Shown: one piece after another, positions 31,986-43,766 of the stretch
How the letters are laid out: the number at the start of each line of letters is the position of its first letter
Position numbering within the stretch: the stretch's first letter is position 1
Source: Onchidella celtica
Lineage: Eukaryota; Mollusca; Gastropoda; Systellommatophora; Onchidiidae
DNA: 64,000 nucleotides
Assembly: GCA_963931925.1 (NCBI GenBank)
Contig: OZ007580.1
Coordinates: 4,534,629 to 4,598,628 of the forward strand
Direction of reading: 5' to 3'
The notes under the pieces: generated by a model
The model's database searches: none
What the model was told of the DNA's origin: nothing
What the model saw: only the letters and a program-made list of their open reading frames with translations
Made by a program: the position numbers and the translations under genes

Positions 31986-34326
31986 GGCCCCTGACAGACG
32001 AGCTGTAAAAACCGCAGCAGTAATTACTGCGCAGTAAGTTTCGCTTACTTTGTATGCCGTCCACACGGGCGATATTTAACGCTACGCAGGTCATTTCAAC
32101 ATGGACGATCGGAGAGTCAGTGTGGCTTTTGTTATAGTGATGAGAAGAATCTTTAAAAAAAAGAAAGGGACAAAGAAGATTTTAGGTTCATCCCATAGTT
32201 TCTCACAGATTACTTAGAGGTCAGTTTTACACCTTATATGAAGAACTTCAAGAAGATGAGTCCAAATTCTTCAATTATTTTCTGTAACGAAATGCCGCGT
32301 AATGACCGTCCACTTGCCTGTTCGACCGGTCCACCTTCCTGATCTATTGTTCCAAGTTATCTCTCGGGCTACCTGCGGGTGGAGCAATTATCTCTGACCC
32401 GTCCACCTAATACCCCAGCGTCCGAGTTTGGCCACCGTAGAATCTTTGTGCAGGTTTTTATGGCTCACGAATTCGAGCTAGCTAGAACCTCCCAGTTTTC
32501 CCCTCTGTAATTTTCTGTAATTTTGAGTTTCTGTATATATATTCCAGAGCAAATCTGGAGTCGTCAGTCCGCTTGCGATAGACTCACTGCGAGGTCCTGC
32601 TCGTGCCAAGCAGTGTACCTGCCTGTAGAACTCAGGCGTGTATTTACAGTGTCTATTAAGGCCTGTATTAAAATTTAGCTCGTAAGGAGCGAGGTCCTGC
32701 TCACGTAGAGTGGTGTACCTGTCTGTCGTTCTTATTGTAAGGCACAGACGTATATTAACATAGACTATACGGTGTGTTAAGTTAGCTCGTGTATAGAGCG
32801 TTTATGACTTTCAAGTTCGCGTAGGACTTAGTCATAGTAAATCACTGTATTTCTTGCTTCGTCAAAGCATGAAATAAGCTCAGTTAGAGCGGCGTGTGAG
32901 TCTAAGCTTAAAGTTAAAGTTAGCTCATGCACGCGGTGCATATATTGCACATATCTTAAGTTCTTAAGGAACTCGTTAATTTCCAGTGTTGTACTCGCTT
33001 CTTGTGGCAGTGTTAGACCTGTAAGTCTTAGCGTGACCAGGCAGGCTTCTGTCCGCGTGTAGGGCATTGTACCCGGCGTTTCTGTGAATTGTGCAGAACA
33101 GCGGGAAGGCTAGAGGCCAAGACCATAAAGTAACCACCTTAAAGTATTTTAAAGTATCCTGTGCATATTGTTAGGACATTTCGATCCTGTTGTGTATCCT
33201 GTGACTGTGACCAGAGCCTTATCAGGAGATTAGTTATATACTAGTAGTCATCTTGTGGATGTGAACAGTGCTTTTTATGTGGAGTAAGGACATATTTGCA
33301 ATTGAGTGTATCCTGTAGTGAATTTAAGAGAACATTATCTTGTGGAGTCCAGTTTCCCAAGAGACCGGACATTCGTCGGTTTAGGACCATCATCGTCAAG
33401 TTTACAGATTCAAGATATAGGACAAGTTTAAGTAACATTTTAGTTAGAGTATTATTGGAAGAGTGTGGATATATCCTGTGTGAAACGTTCTTTAAGTGCA
33501 GAGTCGGTGAGATATACAATTACCTTTTTATCTGTGTTTTAGTGTAACATATTATAATCCATTTCATTGTCATTCTATTGTATTAATCAGAAACCTCTTC
33601 TTTCAGGGTAGTTAGTTTAGGTTATTGTTGTCACATTTATTATCTTTGGATCATTGCCATTTTAATATCTGTATGAAATATTTGTCCATCTCTTCTGACA
33701 CGCTATTTAGACTATTTTACTAACATTAATTAAGCCCCCATCCCACGTGTCCCAATAAATTTATTGTGTGTATAACTGTAAAGCACTTGTTTCCATCGGT
33801 GTGTTATAGTCACTCATAGGCCGGAACATCCCAAGGTTGCAAACCGCATTTGCAGTACCATTGTCTGCACCTGCGCTTTGTGACATTTTCCTATGCCCAG
33901 AGCCACCTTTGAAGAATTAACAACAGTTTAGACACCAAATGTTGTTCGACAGCATACAAAAATATGAACTCGTTGAAATCTTGTCTGACTGCAATGCATA
34001 CATCGATCCAAGCATCATTTTAAAAAAATATATTTTTATATTCTTCACTTGTGCTGTTCCAAATGATGTTTCTTTTCTTCATTTCCAAAATCAAATTCTC
34101 TGTTTCGTGATAAGACCACATGGTCACGCTGGAAATATTGTCGTGGGAAGTGAGGCGAAACGGCTGATGTGTCACGGCGTAGCAGAATGTGAGCGACACA
34201 CATCTGCTATGCCAAGACTGAAATTACTGAGTGTCGCTCGTGTGACCGCACCCGTTTGCAACAGTGTATCTCCTGGGTGCGCTGTAATTACTGCTGTGTT
34301 TTTTTACAGCTCGTCTGTCAAGGGCG
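31986..34326 (+). mobile_element. Harbinger element 1, split by a solo LTR
   Basis: Ends GGCCCCTGACAGACGAGCTG and, at the right, CAGCTCGTCTGTCAAGGGCG, flanked by TTA at 31983-31985 and 34327-34329, the 3 bp duplication typical of PIF/Harbinger. Without the LTR it is about 0.73 kb. The left part carries a degenerate N-terminal transposase region (VHPIVSHRLLRGQFYTLYEE, then DESKFFNYF) that continues after the LTR as MPRATFEEL, matching the start of HARBI1-like nucleases; a stop interrupts the first stretch where Trp is expected. The catalytic part is gone. Confidence 0.85.
32283..33884 (+). mobile_element. solo LTR, 1602 bp (fossil)
   Basis: Begins TGTAACGAAATG and ends GCTTTGTGACA, with a 5 bp target duplication TTTTC at 32278-32282 and 33885-33889. 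TG...CA ends and a 5 bp duplication fit an LTR retrotransposon (Ty3 or BEL type). A TATA-like TGTATATATATTCC lies near 32535 and an AATAAA at 33754-33759, giving plus orientation. A block with GCGAGGTCCTGCTC is repeated near 32590 and 32690. No internal region remains. Confidence 0.85.
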
Positions 34327-34349
34327 TTAGAGACGTTTGCAATCTCTCA

Positions 34350-34995
34350 GGCCCTGGACAGACGAGCTGTAAAAAACGCAACAGTAATTACTGCGCAATC
34401 TGGAGATACACTGTGCCAAATGAGTGCGGTCACACAAGCGACACTCAGTAATTTCAGTCCTGGCGTAGCAGATGTGTGTCGCTCACATTCTGCTACGCCC
34501 CGTCACATCAGCGCATTGGTGAAGCACAGGATTCAATGGACGTGGACACACGAGCTGCATTTACTGCCGGCGCATTTCTACAACAACTGTGTTTTTTCTC
34601 TCTCGTCTCACTCCCCACGACAATATTTCCAGCGTGACCATGTCGTCTTATCACAAAACAGAGAATTTGACTTTGGAATTAAAGAAAAGAAACATCTGTT
34701 GGGACAGCACAAGTGAAGAATATAAAAATAAAATTTAAAAAAATGATGCTTGGATGGATGTATGCAGTAATCTGTGAGAAACTATGGGATGAAACCCAAA
34801 ATCTTCTTTGTCCCTTTCTTTTTTTTAAAGATTCTTCTCATGACTATAACAAAAGCCACACTGACTCTCCGATCGTCCATGTTGAAATGACCTGCGTAGC
34901 GTTAAATATCGCCCGTGTGGACGGCACACGAAGTAAGCGGCACTCACTGAGCAGTAATTACTGCTGAGTTCTTTACAGCTCGTCTGTCCAGGGCC
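34350..34995 (-). mobile_element. Harbinger element 2, internally deleted, inverted relative to element 1
   Basis: Ends GGCCCTGGACAGACGAGCTG and CAGCTCGTCTGTCCAGGGCC; TTA follows at 34996-34998, while the left neighbour reads TCA. The minus strand repeats element 1: 34720-34995 equals the first 230 bp of element 1 and 34350-34740 equals its last ~340 bp. The two lie tail to tail, 23 bp apart. Confidence 0.85.
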
Positions 34996-34998
34996 TTA

Positions 34999-35878
34999 CG
35001 CCCTGTGGAAATGTACGAACGGGTATTGTTTACCGCGGCGGTCTACTTTCCGCTCCATGCTAAGGTTTCGCGGAGCCTCCCGTGTCTCGCAGTGCAAATC
35101 GACCAATAGTGAAACCTCGCTACACACACACATACTCTCTGGTATCTCCTTAATTTCTTGTTCAAAACACGGACAGGAAAAGCTGGGAATGTAGACTATA
35201 AAAACTCACCCCGGAAAAGGCAGGGCTCAACTTTGAGAATTGTTCTCGCTGAGCATTATACGAATATAATGTCCCCACAATTTCATTCGTCCATTAAAAA
35301 GGAAATGTCGGTGAAAACGGCAAGTTTCTAAGTCTTATGGTTGGCTCGGGAGTTGCCGGATTGAGATTTGCAACTCACACTCATTTACATAGCACTGGCC
35401 CAATCATGTAACCGCACAACAGCAGAAGACGCCGGTTTTTGTTTTCTATTTGTATTTTGGCCCAATATTCTGTTACGGACTTAAAAGATATTATTTTGTC
35501 TCTTGATGCACGGATGGTTCAATATTTCAAAGATACACAGATCTATAAAACTTATAAATGAAAATGTATTAAGATAAGAATACAATAAAAGTTTTCTTGC
35601 CTCTCCTGTAAAATTCGATACTTCGCACATGCTTCGTTTCATGATAGGGTCAACGATAGATAAACGAAGCAAACTCAACGTCTGATACAATACCTGATGG
35701 CCGTGCCCGCACGGGCTAAACTGAAGATAACGTGATAAAGGGTGACATGAACGTCACCTTTGCCAGTAGACAGCCTATAATGGTGTGGTTGCGTGTATTC
35801 GATAATTTGCTGTTGGTAAGTTTGAACAGGTCAGAAATTTCAAAGCCAGGCGAAAGGCGCGGGTGGAGAGCTCAGTTA
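34999..35878. other. no gene recognised
   Basis: Sequence between two Harbinger elements. Short frames only. Confidence 0.5.
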
Positions 35879-36942
35879 GACCGCGTGTCCACCAAAACGG
35901 AACCGTCACGACTAAGAATCTTCGGTCTCTCGGAAAATCGGGAGGTGACACAGGACACCGTTTTTTCCCCTTTGCAGTCAACCAGAATCGTCAATAAATG
36001 TATCCAGCAAAACGACCCGACTGCTCCAGACAAACGTCGAGTCGGTTGGAATGCCGCTTGCACCATTTTTGACGGTTAGCTGGGTGAGTCATCAGCGGTA
36101 GGCTCAGCCAGCTCAAAAAAATATGTTTAATTTTTAGCTCAAATAACAAAACTAATGTCATATTCGTAATCAGCACCTCAAAATTAGCAAAATCCACGCG
36201 TAAATCACCTGGTTTAAGTGCGTATTTATCGTTTTATTGAAAATAAATTTAATTCCTATGTTTTCATTCCCGTCTTGTGTGTTTTGACCTATTGACCTGA
36301 CCCGTTCCCTTGTTTCGAGTATCGGTTTATTGAAAAATAAAAAAAGCCCATAGCCTTATATTTCCGCCATGCGTCCTTGGAGTGTTTTGTATGAACCGAC
36401 CCGCTCTATCTGACACATTTGTTGTAGATATAGTAAAAGTGTTTGATTTTGTCACATTCAAGATGGAAGATGAAAAACTTATTGAAGAGGTATTCAAGTG
36501 CAAGTTTATTTATGACAAAAGCGACCCAAAGCACTGCAGCAAAGACTACCTGGGAAGAAGTTCAAACGAAGATTGTGTCATTCTCAAGTACTCTTTAAAT
36601 TTCACAGCATCTTGAGCATTATCAGGAAACCAAATTAAATGGTGGAATTCACCATAATGTTAATCTAGCTCGACCTATAGGATGTATTCAATGTTTATGG
36701 AATCTAAACTTAGCCATTCTGCTTCTTTCAAACCATATCGATACAAAAGGCTAGCCTTCTTTTTTTCTTGCAAGACGTCATCATGCCCCTTCATTCAAGT
36801 TCAACAGTGTTGAGCCTAAAGATCACATACACACATGGAACAGTCGGTCCCTTTTGGTGGACACGTTTGCAGGAAACGACCAGACCAGGCTTTTCACCAC
36901 GAGCGAATAATCGTAACGTTCCGTCTTGGTGGACACGCGGCC
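35879..36942 (+). mobile_element. third Harbinger-type element, 1064 bp
   Basis: Ends GACCGCGTGTCCACCAAAAC and (reverse-complemented) GGCCGCGTGTCCACCAAGAC; TTA flanks both sides (35876-35878, 36943-36945). Termini differ from elements 1 and 2, so it is a different family. It holds a MADF-domain fragment, the usual second gene of Harbinger transposons. Confidence 0.75.
36463..36615 (+). pseudogene. MADF-domain fragment (Harbinger second protein)
   Basis: MEDEKLIEEVFKCKFIYDKS then DPKHCSKD fits the start of a MADF (Adf-1-like) DNA-binding domain. After that a +1 frame reads TTWEEVQTKI, which resembles the next MADF helix, so the frame is shifted and a few residues lost. Truncated. Confidence 0.6.
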
Positions 36943-36965
36943 TTAAACGTTCATAATTATTTTTT

Positions 36966-37110
36966 TTGTGGGTGAACACGTTCGACCAGTGCCGAGAGCA
37001 GGGTACACCACAGTAAGAGCCAGACTTGAAAAATATAACCAAGTCTATGAACGCCTTTCCATACATGAGAAACTGTTATTTATTTGGATATTGTTTTTAA
37101 AGAAACATTT
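36966..37110. repeat. dispersed repeat, inverted relative to 46465-46630
   Basis: GTGAACACGTTCGACCAGTG, CCAGACTTGAAAAA and TTATTTATTTGGATATTG occur in the same order on the opposite strand at 46465-46630. Class unknown. Confidence 0.65.
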
Positions 37111-37119
37111 TGTGTTTGA

Positions 37120-37570
37120 CTAGATGAAGTTCCCGGCATTATCCGGGACAAACTTGTGAACCCACCGTTCCATCTCTGTCTATATTAAATTGGTCTAGAA
37201 AGTTTGCCATATTCTACATTCTTACTACAGATTTCATGCGCACTAGAGCACTGCGCACTCATTTCTGGTAGGGAAATTGCGCACCGAACTGAACGCGTAC
37301 TAATACATCGTTTCCGGTGCTGTGGGCTTACTACAGGGAGCCAAAACAAAAATCATTGTATTTTACATTTTTAAAACTTTTTATTTAAAAATACCTGAAA
37401 CTTGAATGAACACAATCGGTCGATACAAAAGCGATTGTGCTGGATTAGTTGACACTTAGGAAAATTAAATTTACAATTTTTTGAAACTGTCATTTAGGCC
37501 GTAGCGCCGAGGAAAAAAGGAGCCAAAATTGCACCACAATGAATTACTCCCGCCACTATTTTTTTTTAGA
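37120..37570 (-). mobile_element. non-autonomous Helitron, second copy
   Basis: On the minus strand it starts TCTAAAAAAAAATAGTGGCG and ends with the hairpin CCCGGATAATGCCGGG, then AACTTCAT and CTAG at 37120-37123. Homologous end to end with 10462-10907 (451 vs 446 bp). Confidence 0.75.
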
Positions 37571-37599
37571 ATAAGATAAGATTTGGTGTTGAAAGAAAA

Positions 37600-37905
37600 A
37601 GAAAGGGGTGGGGGGTGGGGGGGGGTGGGGCCGGAAAGCGAGGGGGTTGCAGGTTGCCCAAGTCTGCCCTGGGCTTGGAGACTCGTGTTAAAAATTTACC
37701 CTTTACACCCTCTATGGCTGTCTTTTTAGGCGCCAGACCAAAGGGCCCTTTTGAGGCCAAGGAAGAAGCAGAAGAAAAGGCTGAAGAAAAAGCGGAAGAG
37801 GAGCAGGAAATAGAAGAGCGTGACAGAAGAAAGGCACGAAACAAGAAAAACATAGAAAGAAAGAAAAGACAACCAAAAACAAAGGCCTCAAATCCAATAA
37901 AATGC
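37600..37905 (+). repeat. purine-rich dispersed repeat
   Basis: GGTTGCAGGTTGCCCA, GTTAAAAATTTACCCTTTAC and GGCCAAGGAAGAAG recur inverted at 46130-46325. The CCCTTTTGAGGCCAAG part is like 18470 and 54105. The Lys/Glu-rich frame is compositional. Confidence 0.6.
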
Positions 37906-37974
37906 TAAACGCTTAATAATAAAGGACTTACTAGTATAAAAGTGAAATAACACTAATCAGCTCTGTATCCTGTG

Positions 37975-38205
37975 ACACACAGACATATAGACTGATAGAC
38001 ATACAGATTGATAGACGTACAGACTGATAGACAGATAGACATACAGACTGATAGACATATAGACTGATAGACTGATAGACACACAGGCTGATAGATAGAC
38101 ATACAGATTGACAGAGGCACAGACTGATAGACATACAAACCAACAGACACACGGACTGAGAGACTCACAAACTGATAGACCCACACACAGATAGACGCAG
38201 AGCCA
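37975..38205. repeat. AGACTGATAGACATAC minisatellite
   Basis: Imperfect ~14-16 bp units of ACAGACTGATAGACAT. Cys/Ser/Val-rich minus frames are an artefact of the repeat. Confidence 0.9.
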
Positions 38206-38210
38206 TACAC

Positions 38211-38639
38211 CGATGGACACCAATGGAAAACGGAACTTCGAATAATTTACACAAAGTTCCCAGTAAGTGCAAGAGGGCGTAACGTAGCTTGGTAAGTACA
38301 TGACCTAGTTTCATGCCGAACGCACCATACCGGACATGTCTGAATGAAGACACTATAACTAACAACCACATCCTCCCCGAAAACTCATGTCCAAACCGCA
38401 CTCCACAATCTCTCCCACAAGTCAAACACACATGATGCGTATCAAATTAACACCGGCCCGTGCTGTTCCTGTGTTACTTTCATTATTCATACTTGTTGGC
38501 CCACTGACTCAGGGAATACACAGATGTGATTTTTAAAGTTGAATGTGTATCACCAATAATTATAATTATGCAAATTGAGGTGCAGAACGAAATTTCCTGT
38601 CATATTTTTTATGCGTGGACAAGGCGGACAACTGGACGA
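38211..38639. other. no gene; second copy of the 9248 repeat
   Basis: 38498-38610 matches 9248-9352. Remainder unrecognised. Confidence 0.55.
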
Positions 38640-39030
38640 CATCATCAACAACAACAAGGAAAAGGGAAAATGTCCACAAACAACAACGAAATCATCACCG
38701 CGACAACACCAAAACCGGAACAATTGATATAATAATAATAACAACTATAATAGTGAAATTTACGGCAAAAGCTCCTGTCACAGCATCCACAGCTACAACA
38801 AACAATAACAACAACACAAAGTTTTGCGAATCAAATGTGATAATGTTCAAATAATGGCATCCACATCGAGCACAACCACATCAACAACAACAACAACACA
38901 ACAACCACAATTATAACAACAGAAACACAACCACATCAACAACAACAACAACAACACAACAACCACAATTATAACAACAGCAACACAACCACATCAACAA
39001 CAACAACAACAATAACAAAGCTCTGTAAAC
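38640..39030. repeat. AAC-rich minisatellite
   Basis: ACAACAACAACA tracts; around 38870-39010 a ~65 bp unit with ACAACCACAATTATAACAAC is repeated twice. Confidence 0.85.
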
Positions 39031-39199
39031 CAAATGTGATAAGTTTCAAACTTACTGATGAAGCAAAGTGGACAAGGCGGGCTGGTGTATGTATGTAGGT
39101 GTAACTGAAGATAAACTTCAATCTTGCTGGGTGATGTCACGCAAGTTATCGCGAGAGACGGGCTGAAGTGGTAGTGGATAATGTAAAGTGTCTATTATC

Positions 39200-39640
39200 T
39201 GACCGTCTTTAAATCGCTGACACTCGTCGTGTCCATACACGAACAGCTGTCCGTGTGTAAATAGCAAGAGCACACTGTAGCATATTCCAAAGACTAATCC
39301 CCTACACAAATCACTATGGTAGGGATGTGACGCCCTGGAATATCCGCCATTTTATTTAACCCCCCCCCCTCCCCGATAATCTTTGATATCCTAGAACATT
39401 TCCCTCTCCTATAAGGTTTCCCCCTCCCCCCTACCAAGACTATTTAAGTTTAATTCAATTTGCCGCGCACTATGTGTATCTCTGTGTTCTGTTTTGGGAT
39501 GGGGGGGGGGGGGGAGGGGGGCGGTAATACGGATACCACAGGTGCAGTCAGGGAAGTAAATTGACGTCCCCCTAGAATGACAAGGTTCTATCTTCACTTT
39601 TTGGAAAAAACTGAGGTACACACTCCACATCACATACTAC
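39200..39640 (-). repeat. dispersed repeat, copy inverted to 45450-45860
   Basis: Reverse complement shows CAGGGCGTCACATCCCTA, GTGATTTGTGTAGGGGATTA and CACGAGTG-like landmarks in the same order as 45730-45850. Confidence 0.7.
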
Positions 39641-39839
39641 TTCTTCCTTCGTTCACCGCCTGCCATTTAATTTCCAATTTGAGAAGTTAGGTTACATTAT
39701 AATTTTTTTTTTGCACGGAATGACGGGGTCGTCAGTGTCGGTATGGCGCCGAAATGAGAGACACATTCAACTCACCACTCCCATCCTGCTGTCAGATAAT
39801 TCTACAAGTAGAACGTTTCGTCTCCCAGGTCTCCTGGAT

Positions 39840-40262
39840 AGAACCAATGATGCCAGAAACAAAAAGATGAGACACCCCCTTCTTCTGGTCTCTAAAAAAA
39901 TCATGCACACAGTTTGCGCGCTGATTGTGGGCGGCGCCCATGGTGCCTTGCGGGAAAAGAATGCTCGATATAATGATAAATTATTGATGCAGACTGGTTA
40001 CAGAGCTGCTGCAACCAAAACGCAAAATACTAGCCACAGTTTTCCTACAGCAATTGAAGTTATCTTTTCAAAATAAGTGATTTCAATCAAGGCCTACAGC
40101 GATATAGCTGAACAATGAACAGCATTCAATACTTTCTCTATAATGGCTTTGTAAAACACGACATTACTCATGACTTCCTTGCATTCGCCGCAAGGTGGCG
40201 GTGTGAAATCTGTGCACGCCAAACGCGCTAGCCGTCTCATCTCACTGTATCGAGTATCTATC
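39840..40262 (+). repeat. dispersed ~430 bp repeat, copy 2
   Basis: Direct homologue of 24440-24870, outside the duplicated segments; frames here carry no domain. Confidence 0.7.
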
Positions 40263-42192
40263 ATAGAAATGACCGGAAAAAATTTACCGGAGGTAAAATG
40301 GTATTCACAATACGACTTGGCACAGCAATGGTTGTGACCAGACAGAGTATTACAGTACTTGGTAACAATGACCGTGAGAGGTCGCACAGGGAGCCTACAG
40401 AGATAGAGAACTACGTGGTGGTATGTAGCAATAACGGTGTCTTATTATGAAACCGTGAAAGTGAAAACGAAAGCGATGATCAGAACAACACGTTCAATCA
40501 CGACATGGCGTGAAATGGTCGGTAGATCCCGTACGCACTTATGAACTTTGCATGTCTCGCTTGGTTGAGAATAGCCAATCTTTCTACTTTCACTTTCTGT
40601 GCGGGTTGACTCCGAATGAGTACCAGTGATTATGTACTGGGCTGGACACGAGCTGGGAGCTGGAATTAGCTGATAACTGAAACACACATGCCGGGAAGTT
40701 TGGACACATTTCAAAGAAGTAACAGTATGTAAAGTACGATAACCTTTGAACCAGGGACAAACTACTTGTGTAGACAGCATGTAAATTAAATTTTAATCCT
40801 TCACGAGTAAAAACATATAAAATAATAAAGTACATTTATACAGCGGCTCAAGGAGCTTTACAGAGAGAAATAGAAAATAATAACCCATTCTGGTCATAAT
40901 GCATATATGCATACAAATACGTCTGCACAAGCGCACGATGGGATTCACACACAGACAGACACAACACACATCCCATTTACAACATATGTGACAGAAACTC
41001 CATCAGCAGGCAAATTAATTTTTTTAAACTACAGTGTATTTTTAAACTGGGGATGGATTCGAGCTCCTCCTTGTTCAATGGAAGTTGTTTTCCAGATACT
41101 GGGACAAAAAAACTGAAAACAAACGACGACCAAATGTTTTCAGATTACAATTTGGCATTGTGAAAGTACTGTTGGTACTAGATCTGAATACCCTCCTTGG
41201 CTTATGAATAGAAACAAGATCTGAAATGTATGATGCAGAGAGGAAAATTTTGAACGGTGACATGAAACCGAGATTTTATATTCCATTCTAGCTCTAACTG
41301 GTAGCTAATGCAATTGTTTTAAAATAGGTGTTAATCCCAGACGTGGTCATCAACAAAGACGTTTCAAACAAAGACATTTATATGCATTCAAAACGTAGTC
41401 ACATATAATTTCATTTCATTATTTAGCAACTAACATGGAGGACTTTAAGTGATGGTATACACATCTCAAGTTCTTGTCAGACAAGGAACGAAATTTGACA
41501 GAGCATTCCCTCCCCCACCTCCCCGTAATTCGACAGAGGATTATTGTTCCTTAGATTTATAAATGCGTTCACTGCAAAACAACAGTTAACAGAGCCTAGC
41601 AATGCCTCACACAGAATCCAATATCTACTTTAGACAAACTAAAAAAAAACAACAACAATCAAACAAAGGCAATAAGATAAGGGCCCGGTTTGGAAAGGTC
41701 TTCTAGGTATCGGAGGCGTACAAGACAAAGTTCCTTATCGATGGGCAAGACACCTGCCATTTCACTCCACGTCACGATTTCATTCTCTCTCTGTAAATCT
41801 GGAGCGTTGTCTTCAGTTTTATACAATTTTTTGTGAATCTTCTACACACTATTGTCTAAATGTGTACTTTTAGATCTGATTCTGGAGAGACACAGAGAGG
41901 GAGGCACGGGGGGGAGGGCAGTTCTTGGAAATTTGAAATTATCACTCCTAACTTCCTTGTACAAGTTGCCCCTACAGCCCCACAAGCTGGTGGGAATGTG
42001 GATCCGTGTTTTGATAAGGGGGACAAGAGTTAGAGAACCTGTTCCATGTTAATACGTTTAAATACTGTGTGTCATGCTGATAACATTTATCAGTACTAGG
42101 CTCCACACTTGAGTCTTGGTTCATGCAATCCAGGAGTTGGCCCTGGGCATGACCAAACTGTCTATGTCATACACTCCGGGAGTCAAAAGTTT
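40263..42192. other. no gene recognised
   Basis: Mixed sequence; a short SINE-tail-like piece (AAGGAGCTTTACAGAG) lies near 40848-40866. No exon-like frames found. Confidence 0.5.
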
Positions 42193-43766
42193 TCTGCCGG
42201 CAGTCGACATTTCTCTCTCCCAAGGGCTAACATGGAGGAGCTGTCAGAATTAACTTCTTCTTGCTATCCACAAAAGGGTGGTGGCCTTTGGCTGTAATTC
42301 TGGAATGAATGTATAACAATCTGCAAGTTGAAAATAATAACAATAATAATAAATAAATAATAGCAATAACAAAATTGCTGCTTAAGTGAATAACTATGTA
42401 CTCTTTGTAACAATTTATCAATATTGATCATTTGATGCACTATTTTAAAAAATTTCCCTCATTGGACTTTTCTACTTTTTCATAGGGACAAGGTGGTCTA
42501 GAGGCAAGGTGCTCGCCTCTCATGCCAAGGGTCCCGGGTTCTAAACCCGGGCAGTGCAGGCATGTTGGAAATTGGATTTTTCTCATATTTTCAAGTCCCT
42601 GGTCCTATTGGGAGATAGGATCGAGTACCTAGTCTTCTCGGATAAGGACGAAAAATTCGGAGGGCCCGTGTGCACGTTGCGCACGTTAAAGATACCTTGG
42701 CAGTTGGAAATCGTAAAGAGCAGGCCGAAAGGCCGCTGCCCGGGCAAAATTGAAAATTGAAATTAATAGATTAAGATTTATCCATATCATCCCCCCTCCC
42801 CCACCAGCAACAACAAAATTTATTATTATTCATTATTAAACATATATATTGTTATTAATAAATATTCAAATATTATTTGAGTTGTATGTTATGTGAACTG
42901 ATGTGAGTTGTGAACTGCTGTGAGTTGTGAACTGTTGTGAGTTGTGAACTGCGCCTAACAGGCTGCGTTACAATTTGTTCTGAGATAGAGAGAGAGAGTG
43001 AGCGAGACAGGGAGAGAGAAAGAAGCAGTGCAGTGTGTTGAGCGCTTCGCAGGCAGCTCCATTCTGCTCTGTGGTTGACATGTTGTTTCTGTAAAGCGCA
43101 TAGAGCATTTTAAATGGATATGCGCTATATAAATGCTATACATTATTATTATTATTATTATATATTTTATTTCTCTCTAGTTGTCTGAAAATTGCAATAA
43201 TTGGCCCACTACATAATATTTATCAAGAAGTTTGTATTTTAATGGTTTATGTTGGAGGAATAATTTCAATATTAGTTTGTAGGAGGATTTGGGACTTTTC
43301 TCACCAGTTGTGTTATCATCACACATGGCAGTTTTGAGTATAACTGTTATGAGTTCAACCAAACATCAAAATCAACTAACTGCAGAAAAAGGCCCGTCAT
43401 TAAGTGAAACAAATGGCACGGTAAAACATTAGACCTGTAATATAAAATGCAGGAAACTGACCTGGCGATGATCCTGGCTGATCAGATATTGATTTGAATT
43501 TATATAAGTTAAAAATAATACTTTCAATCCAATCAGTCAGCCAGTGTCACTCTTAAGCACATTCTGTGGTGAAACATTAGATTAAAATTTTCTTTAAAAA
43601 CTATTTCAGTGGAGTTTTCTATTTATTTCACTTTATTTTGGTGATTGACTTACTCTTCATCTTCTTTTATGATGTCAAGTTTTGATATATTTGGATTAAT
43701 AGGTCCAGTCTAGATCTTGATCTAAATATCTGGCATCCCTACCGCAACTGCTACCCGGTACCTATT
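42193..43766. repeat. duplicate of VPS72 promoter and first codons (pseudo-exon)
   Basis: Matches 14625-16083 in the same direction. The minus-strand ATG survives at 42232 (MLALGREK) but the reading then departs from VPS72 before the exon 1 donor, so no VPS72 product can be made. Lacks the pogo MITE; carries a SINE (42484-43165). Confidence 0.85.
42484..43165 (+). mobile_element. ~680 bp tRNA-derived SINE, most complete copy
   Basis: Head GTGGTCTAGAGGCAAGGTGC (A-box-like) and GGGTTCTAAACCC (B-box region), body with CTTCTCGGATAAGGACGAAA, a TGAGTTGTGAACTG short tandem, and a 3' end TAAAGCGCATAGAGCATTTT, GATATGCGCTATATAAATGC and (ATT)n. The paralogous site near 15478 is empty. Confidence 0.8.

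Noticed and set aside
33939-34716. Frames of 170 and 98 residues around the Harbinger pair
   Set aside because: They cross TIR sequence of two inverted transposons and show no domain.
42495-42560. A tRNA gene
   Set aside because: A- and B-box-like sequences are present but the sequence runs straight into a repeated SINE body with an (ATT)n tail, and no full cloverleaf was evident.
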